Notes under the pieces: generated by a model | The model's input: the letters and a program-made list of their open reading frames with translations, nothing else | The model's database searches: none | Told to the model about the DNA's origin: nothing | Program-made: the position numbers and the translations under genes | Origin: Clostridia bacterium | GTDB taxonomy: Bacteria > Bacillota > Clostridia > Oscillospirales > RGIG5299 | Assembly (NCBI GenBank): GCA_017504945.1 | Contig: JAFVQJ010000018.1 | Location: 56,310 to 120,309, forward strand | DNA: 64,000 nucleotides | Reading direction: 5' to 3' | Shown here: one piece after another, positions 8,806 through 18,821 of the stretch | How the letters are laid out: each line of letters starts with the position of its first letter | How positions within the stretch are numbered: the stretch's first letter is position 1

Positions 8806-8840
8806 AAAAAGCTTGAGCAAATTGCTCAAGCTTTTTAATT
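8805..8840. terminator. Bidirectional terminator between dpaB and the AI-2E-family gene
   Basis: A-rich 5' flank, stem GCTTGAGCAA / TTGCTCAAGC with flanking A and T runs on both sides, so it can end transcripts from either strand. It separates the convergent dpaAB unit and the end of the long minus-strand run. Confidence 0.85.
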
Positions 8841-10141
8841 TATTTATTGGATTTATCGTCGTCATCGGGCTTGTGCTTCTCGGAAAACATTTCCTTTAAA
8901 ATATCTGAGATCTTTCTTTTTGAAGCAAGCCTTTCGGCGTTTTCGAGGTTATATTTTTTGGCATTTGCCGTCATATATTCGGTGGTTTCGGTAGGAAGCC
9001 CCTTTTTTTCAAGCCACTTATTGATGAGCGACCTTATAATAGCGTAAATAACGGTGAAAACGGGAATACCGAGTATCATACCGGGAATTCCGAACAATCC
9101 GCCGAAGAGTAAGATGGAAAAAACTATCCAGATGGGCGAAAGACCTACCGAATCGCCTATAATGTGCGGAGCTATTATATTTCCCTCTATCTGCTGTAAA
9201 ACGAGTATAAAGATTATAAAGAAGAATGCGGTAAGAGGATCGTTTACAAACAGAATAATAGCCGAGGGAATAGCGCCGATCAAGGGACCGAAGAAGGGAA
9301 TAAGGTTTGTAACCGCAATTATAACGCTTATAAGCAAAGCGAAGGGCCAATCGAGTATCGTCATAACGATAAAGCAGATAAGACCTACCATCGTAGAGGA
9401 AATAAGGGAGCCGGAGATGTAATTTGAAAAGCTCTGTCCCGAAAAGCTGAGCCAATAGATAAGCTTTTTCGTAAAGGAGGGCGGCAAAACCGCATAGATG
9501 AATTTCTTGAATCTTGCCTTTAAAATATCCTTATCGGTAAGAATATAAATAGAAATAACTATACCTACGAAAATATTTATAACTCCGCTTACAAGACCCT
9601 TTCCAAGCTCAAAAATAGACTGAATATTTTTGAAGTTCACAACCGTATCGGTAAGAAATTTTGTAATTTCAATCTGTATTTGAGGCAAAAGCTCTAAAAA
9701 TTGGTTAACGATCTCATTTTCGCTTGAAAAGACAGAGAAAAGGAAATCCGAGACGGTTTCGGCGTAAACGCTCAAATTGGCAATGAGATTTTCAATCGAC
9801 TTAATAAGCTCGGGCGTTACGATAACGAAAAGAATTGCTATCAAGACGATAGCCGCAAGGTAGGTAAGCACCAAAGACAGAATTCTGTAAAGCTTCGGAT
9901 GCGGCTTTTTGGTCTTGATCTTCGGAAAGAGCTTGTATTCAAGCTTATTCATAATAGGATTGAATATAAAAGCGATTCCGAAGCCGTAGATAAAGGGTGA
10001 AAGATATTTGATGAAAATGTTTATTACGCTCAGCACTGCGCCGGGGAGCATATCCACCAGGCTGACTAAAACGTAACATATAACGACCGATGCAATACCG
10101 TATAAAAAATACGGAAGCACTCTTTTTTCAGGCAATTTCAT
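8840..10141 (-). CDS. AI-2E family transporter (PerM/YtvI-like membrane protein)
   Basis: A 433-residue multi-pass membrane protein of the AI-2E/UPF0118 family. Hydrophobic segments occur near residues 10-30, 40-65, 85-110, 185-205 and in the long C-terminal half; a polar amphipathic stretch near 115-180 is the family's extracytoplasmic region. The conserved motif PFFGPLIGAIPSAII is present near residue 285. The tail is charged and ends in an acidic HKPDDDD element. The family name is historical: members move varied substrates or ions, and AI-2 export must not be assumed even though luxS lies elsewhere in this window. Last gene of the long minus-strand run. Confidence 0.82.
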   Translation of the reverse strand: MKLPEKRVLPYFLYGIASVVICYVLVSLVDMLPGAVLSVINIFIKYLSPFIYGFGIAFIFNPIMNKLEYKLFPKIKTKKPHPKLYRILSLVLTYLAAIVLIAILFVIVTPELIKSIENLIANLSVYAETVSDFLFSVFSSENEIVNQFLELLPQIQIEITKFLTDTVVNFKNIQSIFELGKGLVSGVINIFVGIVISIYILTDKDILKARFKKFIYAVLPPSFTKKLIYWLSFSGQSFSNYISGSLISSTMVGLICFIVMTILDWPFALLISVIIAVTNLIPFFGPLIGAIPSAIILFVNDPLTAFFFIIFILVLQQIEGNIIAPHIIGDSVGLSPIWIVFSILLFGGLFGIPGMILGIPVFTVIYAIIRSLINKWLEKKGLPTETTEYMTANAKKYNLENAERLASKRKISDILKEMFSEKHKPDDDDKSNK

Positions 10142-10155
10142 AGCCTAACACCCCT

Positions 10156-10470
10156 TTATTTTCTGTAATAAGAATAGTATGCCACCAAGGTCTTTCCGTC
10201 ATCCATATCAAATGCGGCGCCGTTTAAGCTCATAAGCTCCCAAACGCGCGCATTTTCAAGCTTTTCCTTGTAAAGATCGTTACCTTCACAGTGGACGATG
10301 ACCTCGCCGTTGATTATGCTGATATATCCGTCGCGCCCTACCACCGTTTCTGAATAGTCGGTAGGGTCGCGAAGGACTGCGTAGTCAACGTGTCTGCCGT
10401 GGATAGCCTTTGCGGTATTTTTTGAAATAGTTCTGTCGTTTCTTTTCTTAAAGAAACCCATAAAGCTCAC
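10156..10470 (-). CDS. Small protein of unknown function (104 aa)
   Basis: I do not recognise a family. The protein starts with a basic patch (GFFKKRNDR), has no membrane segment or signal peptide, and reads as a compact alpha/beta protein with VGRDGYISIINGEVIVHCEG in the middle and a Tyr-rich end. It sits 3 nt after the purL stop and 14 nt before the AI-2E-family gene, so it is co-transcribed with both. Codon use is like its neighbours, and the conserved operon spacing argues that it is real. Confidence 0.65.
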   Translation of the reverse strand: MSFMGFFKKRNDRTISKNTAKAIHGRHVDYAVLRDPTDYSETVVGRDGYISIINGEVIVHCEGNDLYKEKLENARVWELMSLNGAAFDMDDGKTLVAYYSYYRK

Positions 10471-10473
10471 CGC

Positions 10474-13400
10474 TTATTTAAAATATTCAACACCGGCTTC
10501 AAAAATGTGCATATCGTATTCACCGGGAACGTTTTTGAAGATGTTTTCGCCGCTTCTTTCAACGTGACCCATCTTGCCGAATACCTTGCCGTCGGGGCTG
10601 ATTATACCCTCGATAGCCATAAGTGAGGCGTTGGGGTTAAAGGGCATCTTCATAGTGGGATTGCCCTCGAGGTCAACGTACTGGGTAGCGACCTGACCGT
10701 TATCGGAAAGACCGATAAGCGAGGTTTTGTTTGCAATAAATCTGCCCTCGCCGTGTGAGATGGCAACGTTGTAGATATCGCCGACTTTTACCTTTGAAAG
10801 CCAGGGTGAAGCGTTGGTAGCAACTCTTGTACGAACTATCATCGACTGATGTCTGCCGATGGTATTAAAGGTAAGAGTGGGTGAATCCTCGGTCATATCC
10901 TTTATCTCACCGTAGGGGAGAAGACCGAGCTTTATAAGAGCCTGGAAGCCGTTGCATATACCGAGAACAAGACCGTTTCTCTTATTTAAGAATTCGTGAA
11001 TGTTGTTCTTAAGCTGCTCGTTTCTGAAGAAGGAGGCAATGAATTTGCCCGAGCCCTCGGGCTCGTCGCCGCCGGAAAATCCGCCGGGGAACATAATGAT
11101 CTGTGAAGAAGCGATAGCTGAGGACATTCTTTCAATAGAATCCTTAAGCTGAGCCTCGTTGAGATTTCCGATAAGCACCGTTTCGCACTCCGCGCCCGCC
11201 ATTGTAAAGCGCTTTGCCGAATCGTATTCGCAGTTTGTGCCGGGAAAAACGGGAATAACTACCTTGGGCTTGTTTTTAAGCGCAACGTGTCTGTCGCCGT
11301 AGCCGTTGAAGCAGGAGATGGTGGGTACCATCTCGTCGGATGAGCCCTTCATGGTGGGGAATACCGATTCGAGAGTGCCGGTCCAAGCATTAACTGCATC
11401 GTCAAGCGAGATCTCGCCTTTAGCAGACTTGATAAAGCCGCTTTCGGTAGTCTTACCGAGTAAAATTCCGTCAATGAACTCGTCGGTCTCAACGATAAAG
11501 CAACCGAAGAGATCGTTTGCGGCAGAGCTGATATCAAAATCGTTATCAAACTCAAAGCCGATCATATTACCGAAGCACATCTTGGGAAGAGCGGATGCAA
11601 CGCCCTTGTAGCCAAGTGCAAAGGAGGAATATATCTTCTTCTGCTTGATAAGCTCTCTTACAGAAGCACAAAGAGCCTTAAAGGATTCGGCGTCTATCAT
11701 ACCGTTTGCCTTATATGCGGGCTTTAAGAGGTAAACCTTGCTGCCTGCCTTTTTAAACTCGTTTGAAACGATGTAGTTGGAATTGATTACAGAAACCGCA
11801 AAGGAAACCAAAGTGGGCGGAACGTCAATATTCTCAAAGGTGCCCGACATTGAGTCCTTACCGCCGATAGCGCCGATGCCGAGGTCAAGCTGTGCCTTGA
11901 GTGCGCCGAGAAGCGCCGAGAAGGGAAGACCCCATCTTGCAGCGTCGTTTTTGGTGCGGGGGAAATACTCCTGAAGAGTAAGCCACATCTTGTTAAGGTC
12001 TGCACCTGCGGCGGCAAGTCTTGCAACAGACTCGATAATTGCCGAATATGCGCCGAGGTAGGGATTTTTCGAAGAAAGATAGGGGTCAAAGCCGTATGCC
12101 ATAACGCTTGCGGTGTCGGTAGATTTGCCAAGCACCGGAATATGAGCGGCCATAAGCTGGGTGGGAGTGAGCTGATATTTTCCGCCAAAGGGCATCAAAA
12201 CGCTTCCCGCACCTATCGTTGAGTCAAATCTCTCGGAAAGACCCTTCTTGGAGCAGACGTTGAGATCGGAAAGAACGGAGATCCAAGCGTCCTTATCTCC
12301 CTTGAAGCCTTCGTTTTCAAAGCAAAAATCATAATCGGGAACAGAAACGTCGGTAACCTTTACCGCACCGTTTGAATTCAAGAAATCACGTGAGATGTTA
12401 ACTATCGTCTTGCCGTTCCAGTTCATTTTAAGTCTTGCTTCCTCGGTTACAACCGCAACTCTGGTCGCCTCAAGATTTTCGCCGTAGGCAAGCTCAATAA
12501 ATTTATCTGCATTTTCGGGAGCAACAACGACAGCCATACGCTCCTGAGACTCGGAAATTGCAAGCTCGGTGCCGTCAAGACCGTCGTACTTCTTGGGAAC
12601 GGCGTCGAGGTTTATAATAAGACCGTCGGCAAGCTCACCGATTGCAACAGAAACGCCGCCTGCGCCGAAGTCGTTGCAGCGCTTGATAAGCTTGGTAACG
12701 TCAGGATTTCTGAAAAGACGCTGTATCTTGCGCTCGGTGGGAGGATTACCCTTCTGAACCTCTGCACCGCAGGTGGTGATAGAATCGAGAGTATGAGATT
12801 TCGAGGAGCCGGTAGCACCGCCGCAGCCGTCGCGTCCGGTACGTCCGCCGAGAATTATTATAATATCTCCATCCTCGGGACGTTCTCTTACAACGTTTTC
12901 AATGGGAGCGGCTGCCATAACGGCACCGATCTCCATTCTTTTTGCGGTATATCCGTCGTGATAGATCTCGTCGACCAATCCCGTTGCAAGACCTATCTGA
13001 TTGCCGTACGAGCTGTATCCCGCGGCAGCGGTATTAACGAGCTTTTTCTGGGGAAGCTTGCCCTCGAGAGTTTCGGAAACGGGCTTTCTGGGGTCGGAAG
13101 CACCGGTAACTCTCATTGCCTGATAAACGTATGCTCTTCCCGAAAGGGGATCGCGTATCGCGCCGCCGAGACAGGTTGCCGCGCCGCCGAAGGGCTCGAT
13201 CTCGGTCGGATGGTTGTGAGTTTCGTTCTTAAACATAAGAAGCCAATCCTCAAGACCGTCGTCGGTGTTTACCTTTATTTTAACAGAGCAGGCGTTTATC
13301 TCCTCCGACTCGTCGAGGTCGGGCATAAGTCCCTTTTTCTTAAGAGCCTTTGCACCGAGGGTAGCAATATCCATAAGACAAACGGGCTTTTTGGAGATGC

Positions 13401-14181
13401 GCTCGCCGTATACCTCGCTGCGAAGGTCCATATACATATTATAAGTATTCTCAATTTCGCCGCTTTTAATTTCAACACCGTCGATATTGGTGAGGAAGGT
13501 GGTATGACGGCAGTGGTCCGACCAATAGGTGTCTATCATCTTTATTTCGGTGATGGTGGGATCGCGTCTTTCAACGTCCCTGAAATAAGCCTGACAGAAA
13601 TCGAGATCGTCGGCGTCCATCGCAAGACCCATCTTTTTAAGGAAATCGGCCTTTTCCAGAGCGTTGAAATTCTTAAAGCCGTCGAGCGTTTCAACCTCGG
13701 TGGGAATATCGTATTCCTCTTTAAGAGTTTCAAACTCGTCAAAGGATGCCTCTCTTGCCTCAACGGGATTTATGAGGTAATTTTTGATCTTTGCCTTTTC
13801 CTCATCGGTAAAGGTACCGTAAAGCAAATAGACCTTTGCAGATCTTACCTTACATACGGCTCCGGGCTCAAGAAGAGCAACGCACTGCTCGCAGGAGTCT
13901 GCGCGCTGATCGAACTGACCGGGTAAAAACTCGGTTGCAAACATAAAGTCGCTGTTTTTTGGAAGGGAAAAATAAACGTCGTCGACGGGAGGCTCCGAGA
14001 AGATTATCGGAAGTGCCTTGTCAAAAAGCTCGCGCTCAATTCCTTCAACGTCGTATCTGTTTAAAAGTCTTACGTTTGAAAGACCCTCAATAAACAGATT
14101 TTCCTTTAAGTCGTTCATAATGGATTTTGCTTCAACCGCAAAATCGGCTTTCTTTTCTGAATAAACTCTGAATACGCTCAT
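10474..14181 (-). CDS. purL: Phosphoribosylformylglycinamidine synthase, single-chain type
   Basis: Fourth step of purine synthesis: FGAR + glutamine + ATP to FGAM. One 1235-residue chain contains the linker domain, the two AIR-synthase-like halves and the glutaminase, as in the clostridial single-chain subgroup. Visible signatures: YWSDHCRHTTF near residue 220, KNETHNHPTEIEPFGGA near 320, and in the last quarter the class I glutaminase with GTNCEYDSAKRF, GGFSGGDEPEGSG and the nucleophile Cys in LGICNGFQ. No purS or purQ is needed. The ATG overlaps the stop of the upstream methyltransferase gene (ATGA). No other pur gene is near, so its place in a recA/recG run is unusual. Confidence 0.95.
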   Translation of the reverse strand: MSVFRVYSEKKADFAVEAKSIMNDLKENLFIEGLSNVRLLNRYDVEGIERELFDKALPIIFSEPPVDDVYFSLPKNSDFMFATEFLPGQFDQRADSCEQCVALLEPGAVCKVRSAKVYLLYGTFTDEEKAKIKNYLINPVEAREASFDEFETLKEEYDIPTEVETLDGFKNFNALEKADFLKKMGLAMDADDLDFCQAYFRDVERRDPTITEIKMIDTYWSDHCRHTTFLTNIDGVEIKSGEIENTYNMYMDLRSEVYGERISKKPVCLMDIATLGAKALKKKGLMPDLDESEEINACSVKIKVNTDDGLEDWLLMFKNETHNHPTEIEPFGGAATCLGGAIRDPLSGRAYVYQAMRVTGASDPRKPVSETLEGKLPQKKLVNTAAAGYSSYGNQIGLATGLVDEIYHDGYTAKRMEIGAVMAAAPIENVVRERPEDGDIIIILGGRTGRDGCGGATGSSKSHTLDSITTCGAEVQKGNPPTERKIQRLFRNPDVTKLIKRCNDFGAGGVSVAIGELADGLIINLDAVPKKYDGLDGTELAISESQERMAVVVAPENADKFIELAYGENLEATRVAVVTEEARLKMNWNGKTIVNISRDFLNSNGAVKVTDVSVPDYDFCFENEGFKGDKDAWISVLSDLNVCSKKGLSERFDSTIGAGSVLMPFGGKYQLTPTQLMAAHIPVLGKSTDTASVMAYGFDPYLSSKNPYLGAYSAIIESVARLAAAGADLNKMWLTLQEYFPRTKNDAARWGLPFSALLGALKAQLDLGIGAIGGKDSMSGTFENIDVPPTLVSFAVSVINSNYIVSNEFKKAGSKVYLLKPAYKANGMIDAESFKALCASVRELIKQKKIYSSFALGYKGVASALPKMCFGNMIGFEFDNDFDISSAANDLFGCFIVETDEFIDGILLGKTTESGFIKSAKGEISLDDAVNAWTGTLESVFPTMKGSSDEMVPTISCFNGYGDRHVALKNKPKVVIPVFPGTNCEYDSAKRFTMAGAECETVLIGNLNEAQLKDSIERMSSAIASSQIIMFPGGFSGGDEPEGSGKFIASFFRNEQLKNNIHEFLNKRNGLVLGICNGFQALIKLGLLPYGEIKDMTEDSPTLTFNTIGRHQSMIVRTRVATNASPWLSKVKVGDIYNVAISHGEGRFIANKTSLIGLSDNGQVATQYVDLEGNPTMKMPFNPNASLMAIEGIISPDGKVFGKMGHVERSGENIFKNVPGEYDMHIFEAGVEYFK

Positions 14182-15311
14182 TTTCTACTCTCCAATGCAT
14201 TTTTATAATACTGATATAAGTAACATTTTATCATACCGTTGTAAAGCTTTCGGTTCTTATCGGCTTTGATTCCGAACTGACTTTCAAAATCCTCGTGAGA
14301 GGTTAAGATGTAAGCTCTCGTATTGTTAAACCGCTTATATACCTTGCCGAACGATTTGTAAAGCCTGATTGCCTCCTCCATCTCCATAAGACGCTCGCCG
14401 TATGGGGGATTTGCAATTATCACACCGCCCTCGAAGGTTGGCTTGATATCTCTTGCATCGCAAACCGAGAAGTCGATATATTTCGAAACTCCCGCGCGCT
14501 TTGCATTTGAGCCTGCCATTGAAACCGCCTCGGCGTCGATGTCGGAGCAAAATATCTTGCAATCGGTGGGCTTTATTTTTGAAATAGCCCTTTCGCGCTC
14601 CTCCTGCCAGACCTTCGCATCAATATTTGACCACTTTTCAGCAGCAAAGCTTCTTCTCAAGTTGGGCGCGGTATAGGTCGCGTAAAGCGCCGCCTCTATG
14701 CCTATCGTACCCGAGCCGCAAAACGGGTCAAGCATTATCTCGCCGTTTCTGTATCTCGAAAGCGATACCATCGCGGCGGCAAGCGTTTCACGAAGGGGAG
14801 CCGCCTTGGAAGCAACTCGGTATCCTCTTTTGTGAAGACCCTCGCCGGAGGTGTCGAGCATTACGGTAACGATATCCTTTTGAATTGAAAACTGGATCTG
14901 CTTTTTCGCGCCGCTCTCATCAAACCAATCGGTCTTATAAGTTTTTTTAAGTCGCTCGACAGCCGCTTTTTTAATTATTGCCTGACAGTCGGGCACCGAG
15001 AAGAGTGCGGAATTGAGCGAATATCCCTTAACGGGGAAGCAATCGTCCTTTCCGATGTATTTCTCCCAGGGAAGTGCTTTGATACCCTCGAAAAGCTCGT
15101 CGAAGGTAACTGCCTTGAACTCGCCCAAAACGAGAAGCACGCGTTCACCCGAGCGCATTGCGATATTTGCTCTTGCCATGGTATTGAAGTCGCCCTCGAA
15201 GGTAACCTTGCCGTCGTACGCCTTAATGTTTTGAGCGTCGAGAAAGCCAAGCTCTCTGGCGACTATACCCTCAAGACCAAAAAGCGTTGGCACAAGATAG
15301 GTATTAGTCAT
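14178..15311 (-). CDS. THUMP-domain SAM-dependent RNA methyltransferase (RlmL/YpsC-like)
   Basis: 377 residues: an N-terminal THUMP-type RNA-binding region (LVPTLFGLEGIVARELGFL, then KALPWEKYI near 80) and a Rossmann methyltransferase with LDPFCGSGTIGIEAA near residue 195 and the N6-adenine/N2-guanine catalytic motif ANPPYGERL near 306. This pattern fits the RlmL/RlmK N-terminal half and Bacillus YpsC, which modify 23S rRNA guanine. The exact base is not predictable. Start ATG with GAAAGGAATTT upstream. Translationally coupled to purL. Confidence 0.85.
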   Translation of the reverse strand: MTNTYLVPTLFGLEGIVARELGFLDAQNIKAYDGKVTFEGDFNTMARANIAMRSGERVLLVLGEFKAVTFDELFEGIKALPWEKYIGKDDCFPVKGYSLNSALFSVPDCQAIIKKAAVERLKKTYKTDWFDESGAKKQIQFSIQKDIVTVMLDTSGEGLHKRGYRVASKAAPLRETLAAAMVSLSRYRNGEIMLDPFCGSGTIGIEAALYATYTAPNLRRSFAAEKWSNIDAKVWQEERERAISKIKPTDCKIFCSDIDAEAVSMAGSNAKRAGVSKYIDFSVCDARDIKPTFEGGVIIANPPYGERLMEMEEAIRLYKSFGKVYKRFNNTRAYILTSHEDFESQFGIKADKNRKLYNGMIKCYLYQYYKNALESRK

Positions 15312-15323
15312 TTGAAATTCCTT

Positions 15324-17390
15324 TCAGTTAAAGATATCTGCAGAGCCGCCTGCAAAAAGCTTTGAAACGGAGCTCTTGAGATATTCCTTTTCCTTGTTGT
15401 TTAAGCTGTAATAGTTGTCAAAAAGCCTTTTTGAAGCCTCCTCCGCCTTTTCAAGCAGACTGACGTCAATAAGGAGGTCGGCGATCTTAAGCTGAGGAAG
15501 ACCGTGCTGACGCGAGCCAAAGAAATCGCCGGGACCGCGCTCCTTAAAGTCGTATTCCATAAGCTTAAAGCCGTCGTTATTATCTCTTACCGTTTCAAGC
15601 CGTGAGAGAGTTTTCTCATTTTTTGAATCGGTAATAAGAACACAGTAGGATTTTAAATCGCCTCTGCCGACTCTGCCGCGAAGCTGATGAAGCTGGGAAA
15701 GACCGAATCGGTCGGCGTTTTCAATGTAGATAAGGGTAGCGCGCGGAGAATCTATTCCAACCTCAATAACGGTGGTGGAAACTATAGCGTCAACCTCGCC
15801 CGCATAAAAGCTCTTCATAACGGAGTCTTTTTCCGATGCCTTCATCTTGCCGTGTAAAAGCCTTAAGCGAAAGTCCTTTAAGTAACCGCTTTTAAGCTCG
15901 TCAAAAAGAGAGGTAACGGTCGTAAGCTCGTTTTCATCTTCCTCGTCTATTGCAGGGCAGACGATATACATCTGATGCCCCTTTGAAAGCTCCGAGGCGG
16001 CGAAGGTATATGCGTCCCTTCTGCGATCGCTCGAGATGAGCATGGTGGTTATCTTTTTTCTTCCTGCGGGAAGCTCGTCGATAACGGAAATATCAAGACC
16101 GCCGTATATCATAAGTCCGACGGTGCGGGGAATGGGAGTAGCCGACATAACCAAAAGATGCGGAGCCTCACCCTTTTCGGTGAGTGCGGCGCGCTGCATA
16201 ACGCCGAAGCGATGCTGCTCGTCGGCAATTACCAAGGAGAGATTTTTAAATGAAACGGTTTTGGTAATAAGCGCGTGCGTTCCCACGCAAAGCGAGACAG
16301 AGCCGTCCGCAAGTGAAGCCAACACCTCGTCGCGCTCCTTTTTGGAGGTACTGCCCGTTAAAAGCGCAACCTTAATGCCAAAGGGGGATAGCATACCGTC
16401 AAGCGTTTTGAAATGTTGCCTTGCAAGAATTTCGGTAGGCGCCATAAAGGCAACCTGACCGCCCGAGGATGCCGCAACGTAAGCAACGGCGGCGGCAACA
16501 GCCGTCTTGCCCGAGCCAACGTCGCCCTGAACGATGCGTTGCATACGCTTTCCCGATGAAATATCGGAAACGCACTCGTCTATTACACGGCGTTGAGCCG
16601 AGGTGAGTAAGTAAGGAAGAGAAGTAATAAAGCGTTCTGCATTGCAGCTTGCAACGAGCGGACGCTTATCCTTATTTATTATCTCAAGCTGAGCCTTGAG
16701 CCTTAAAATACCCGCTCTTAAAACGAAAAGCTCTTCAAAAATGAGTCTTTCGCGGGCGCTGTTTATATCAAACTGATTTTCGGGAAAATGTATCTTGTTT
16801 ACCGCATCGTAAAAAGGTAAAAGCGAATAGTCGTCAACTATCGCGGCGGGAAGCGTTTCATAGCCTTTTTCAAGATAAGAAAGCGCAGACTTGACGAGGG
16901 CGCGAAGCTTTTTCTGCGAAAGCCCATCGGTAAGACGGTAGATAGGCAAAAGGGAAGTCCTGTCGTTAACGGGAAGCACCTTTTCAATGGAGGGTGAGAG
17001 CATCTCGCGCTTTCCGTAGCGTTTAAAAACGCGTCCGTAAAGAAAATAGGTCTCACCGCTTTTAAGCGAGCTTTTTAAGTAAGATTGGTTGAATGCCGTT
17101 GCCTCCAATGAGCCGCTGTCGTCAACGAATATCATTTTGTAAAGCTTTAAGCCGCCCTTAACTCTTACCTCTGTAACGGGAACGGCAAGGCGGGCGTATA
17201 TGCCGACCTTTTCGCCGTCCTTGCAATCGGCAATATCCTTAATATTGGAGCGGTCCTCGTAGCCTCTCGGGAAATAGGTGATAAGATCGAGCACGGTTTT
17301 AATGCCGAGCTTTTCAAGAAAGCCGACAGTTTTTTCTCCAACGCCTTTAATTACAGAAATCGGAGCACCGAGCCCAAACATTTCACTCAC
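15324..17390 (-). CDS. recG: ATP-dependent DNA helicase RecG
   Basis: Branch-migrating helicase that regresses stalled forks and processes Holliday junctions. 688 residues with N-terminal wedge/OB domain (~60-150), Walker A GDVGSGKT near 288, the DExH-type box DEQHRFGV near 389, SATPIPRT near 415, and the C-terminal helicase motif QLRGRVGRG near 582. Start is GTG at 17390 (or ATG at 17381, nine bases in). It lies 3 nt after cysS. The full set of helicase motifs makes the call firm. Confidence 0.95.
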   Translation of the reverse strand: MSEMFGLGAPISVIKGVGEKTVGFLEKLGIKTVLDLITYFPRGYEDRSNIKDIADCKDGEKVGIYARLAVPVTEVRVKGGLKLYKMIFVDDSGSLEATAFNQSYLKSSLKSGETYFLYGRVFKRYGKREMLSPSIEKVLPVNDRTSLLPIYRLTDGLSQKKLRALVKSALSYLEKGYETLPAAIVDDYSLLPFYDAVNKIHFPENQFDINSARERLIFEELFVLRAGILRLKAQLEIINKDKRPLVASCNAERFITSLPYLLTSAQRRVIDECVSDISSGKRMQRIVQGDVGSGKTAVAAAVAYVAASSGGQVAFMAPTEILARQHFKTLDGMLSPFGIKVALLTGSTSKKERDEVLASLADGSVSLCVGTHALITKTVSFKNLSLVIADEQHRFGVMQRAALTEKGEAPHLLVMSATPIPRTVGLMIYGGLDISVIDELPAGRKKITTMLISSDRRRDAYTFAASELSKGHQMYIVCPAIDEEDENELTTVTSLFDELKSGYLKDFRLRLLHGKMKASEKDSVMKSFYAGEVDAIVSTTVIEVGIDSPRATLIYIENADRFGLSQLHQLRGRVGRGDLKSYCVLITDSKNEKTLSRLETVRDNNDGFKLMEYDFKERGPGDFFGSRQHGLPQLKIADLLIDVSLLEKAEEASKRLFDNYYSLNNKEKEYLKSSVSKLFAGGSADIFN

Positions 17391-17393
17391 AGC

Positions 17394-18791
17394 TTATTCC
17401 TTTCTCCATTTAACACCGTTTTTGGTGTCCTCAAGGATAATTCCCATATTTTTAAGAGTATCTCTGATCTCGTCGGCGCGCTTGTAGTCCTTTGCGGCGC
17501 GAGCTGCCTGACGCTCTGCGATAAGTGCCTCGACCTCGCTGTCAAGCGAATCCTTTTTATCAAATGAAACTACCGAAATAATGCCGTTGATATCAATAAG
17601 CAATTCCTTTGCGGCAATGATATATTCAAGCGAAGCGTCGTCTGTGGCGTTGGTGTTTATCTCTCTTACCGTTTCAAAAAGATATCCGATGGCGTCAGCC
17701 GTGTTGAAATCGTCCTCCAATACGGAGATAAACGACTTTTTGTATTCCTTTATCTTCTCAAGCGAAGCAGCCTCGGAAGCGGAAATACCCTTGTTTTCGC
17801 AAACGCCTTCGAGATGGCAGAGATTTTCAAAGCAATTAACTATTCTCTGAATAGACGCCTTGCATTGCTCGAGTATCTCAACGGTATAGTTGATGGGATT
17901 TCTGTAATGAGCGGAGAGAATGAAATATCTTATAACGTCGTAGCCGTACTGCGAAGCAATATCTCTTACCGTGAAGAAGTTGTTAAGAGATTTCGACATC
18001 TTCTGGTTATCAACGTTTATAAAACCGTTATGCACCCAATATTTTGCAAAATCACAGCCGTGAGCGCATTCCGACTGTGCGATCTCGTTCTCGTGGTGAG
18101 GGAATACGAGGTCAACGCCGCCGGCGTGAATATCAATGGTCTTTCCGAGATATTTGGTAGCCATTGCGGAGCACTCTATATGCCAGCCGGGACGTCCTTC
18201 ACCCCAAGGAGAAGTCCAATGCGGCTCACCGGGCTTTGCTGCCTTCCAAAGAGCAAAGTCAACAGCGCTTTCCTTTTGCTCGTTAACATCTATTCTCGCA
18301 CCCTCCTCAAGATCGGAAAGCGGCTGATGCGAAAGCTTTCCGTAACTGTCGAAGCTGTGAGTTCTGAAATAAACGTCGCCGTTTGACTCGTAGGCGTGTC
18401 CCTTTTCAATAAGAGTCTTAACAAGCTCGATTATCTCGGGAATATTTTCGGTGGCCTTGGGATGAACCGAAGCCTCCTTGATTCCGAGACCGCTTGCATC
18501 GGTCTTGTACTCGGCAATGTATCTTTCGGCTATTTCCTTAACGGTAACGCCCTCTTCGTTTGCCTTTTTTATCATTTTATCGTCGATATCGGTAAAATTC
18601 TGAACGAAGGTAACGTCGTAGCCGATATATTCGAAAAATCTCCTCATAGCGTCGAAAATTATGAGGGGACGCGAATTTCCAAGGTGAAAGAAGTTATACA
18701 CGGTGGGACCGCAGCAGTACATTTTGATCTTACCCTCTTCAATGGGTATAAAATCCTCTTTTTTATTTGTAAGTGTGTTAAAAAGCTTCAT
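17394..18791 (-). CDS. cysS: Cysteinyl-tRNA synthetase
   Basis: Class I synthetase that charges tRNA-Cys. 465 residues. The HIGH-equivalent HLGNSR is at about 36-41, the zinc ligand Cys occurs in CCGPTVYNF and in the GWHIECSAM region, and KMSKSLNN is near 266. The C-terminal anticodon-binding part ends in VKWRKE. cysE lies just upstream in the same unit, pairing cysteine synthesis with cysteine use. No T-box is visible in the 30-nt gap. Confidence 0.97.
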   Translation of the reverse strand: MKLFNTLTNKKEDFIPIEEGKIKMYCCGPTVYNFFHLGNSRPLIIFDAMRRFFEYIGYDVTFVQNFTDIDDKMIKKANEEGVTVKEIAERYIAEYKTDASGLGIKEASVHPKATENIPEIIELVKTLIEKGHAYESNGDVYFRTHSFDSYGKLSHQPLSDLEEGARIDVNEQKESAVDFALWKAAKPGEPHWTSPWGEGRPGWHIECSAMATKYLGKTIDIHAGGVDLVFPHHENEIAQSECAHGCDFAKYWVHNGFINVDNQKMSKSLNNFFTVRDIASQYGYDVIRYFILSAHYRNPINYTVEILEQCKASIQRIVNCFENLCHLEGVCENKGISASEAASLEKIKEYKKSFISVLEDDFNTADAIGYLFETVREINTNATDDASLEYIIAAKELLIDINGIISVVSFDKKDSLDSEVEALIAERQAARAAKDYKRADEIRDTLKNMGIILEDTKNGVKWRKE

Positions 18792-18821
18792 AATATCGGT
18801 CCTTTCGTAATAAACCTGTAA

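Noticed and set aside
8840..10141. AI-2 exporter linked to luxS
   Set aside because: The family name is historical, the genes are 38 kb apart, and no evidence links them.
12793..13926. A 377-codon open frame on the plus strand
   Set aside because: It lies antisense inside purL, whose minus-strand frame carries all FGAM synthase motifs; the plus-strand translation has no family features or SD.
18792..18821. T-box leader before cysS
   Set aside because: The gap is only 30 nt and lacks the T-box sequence.
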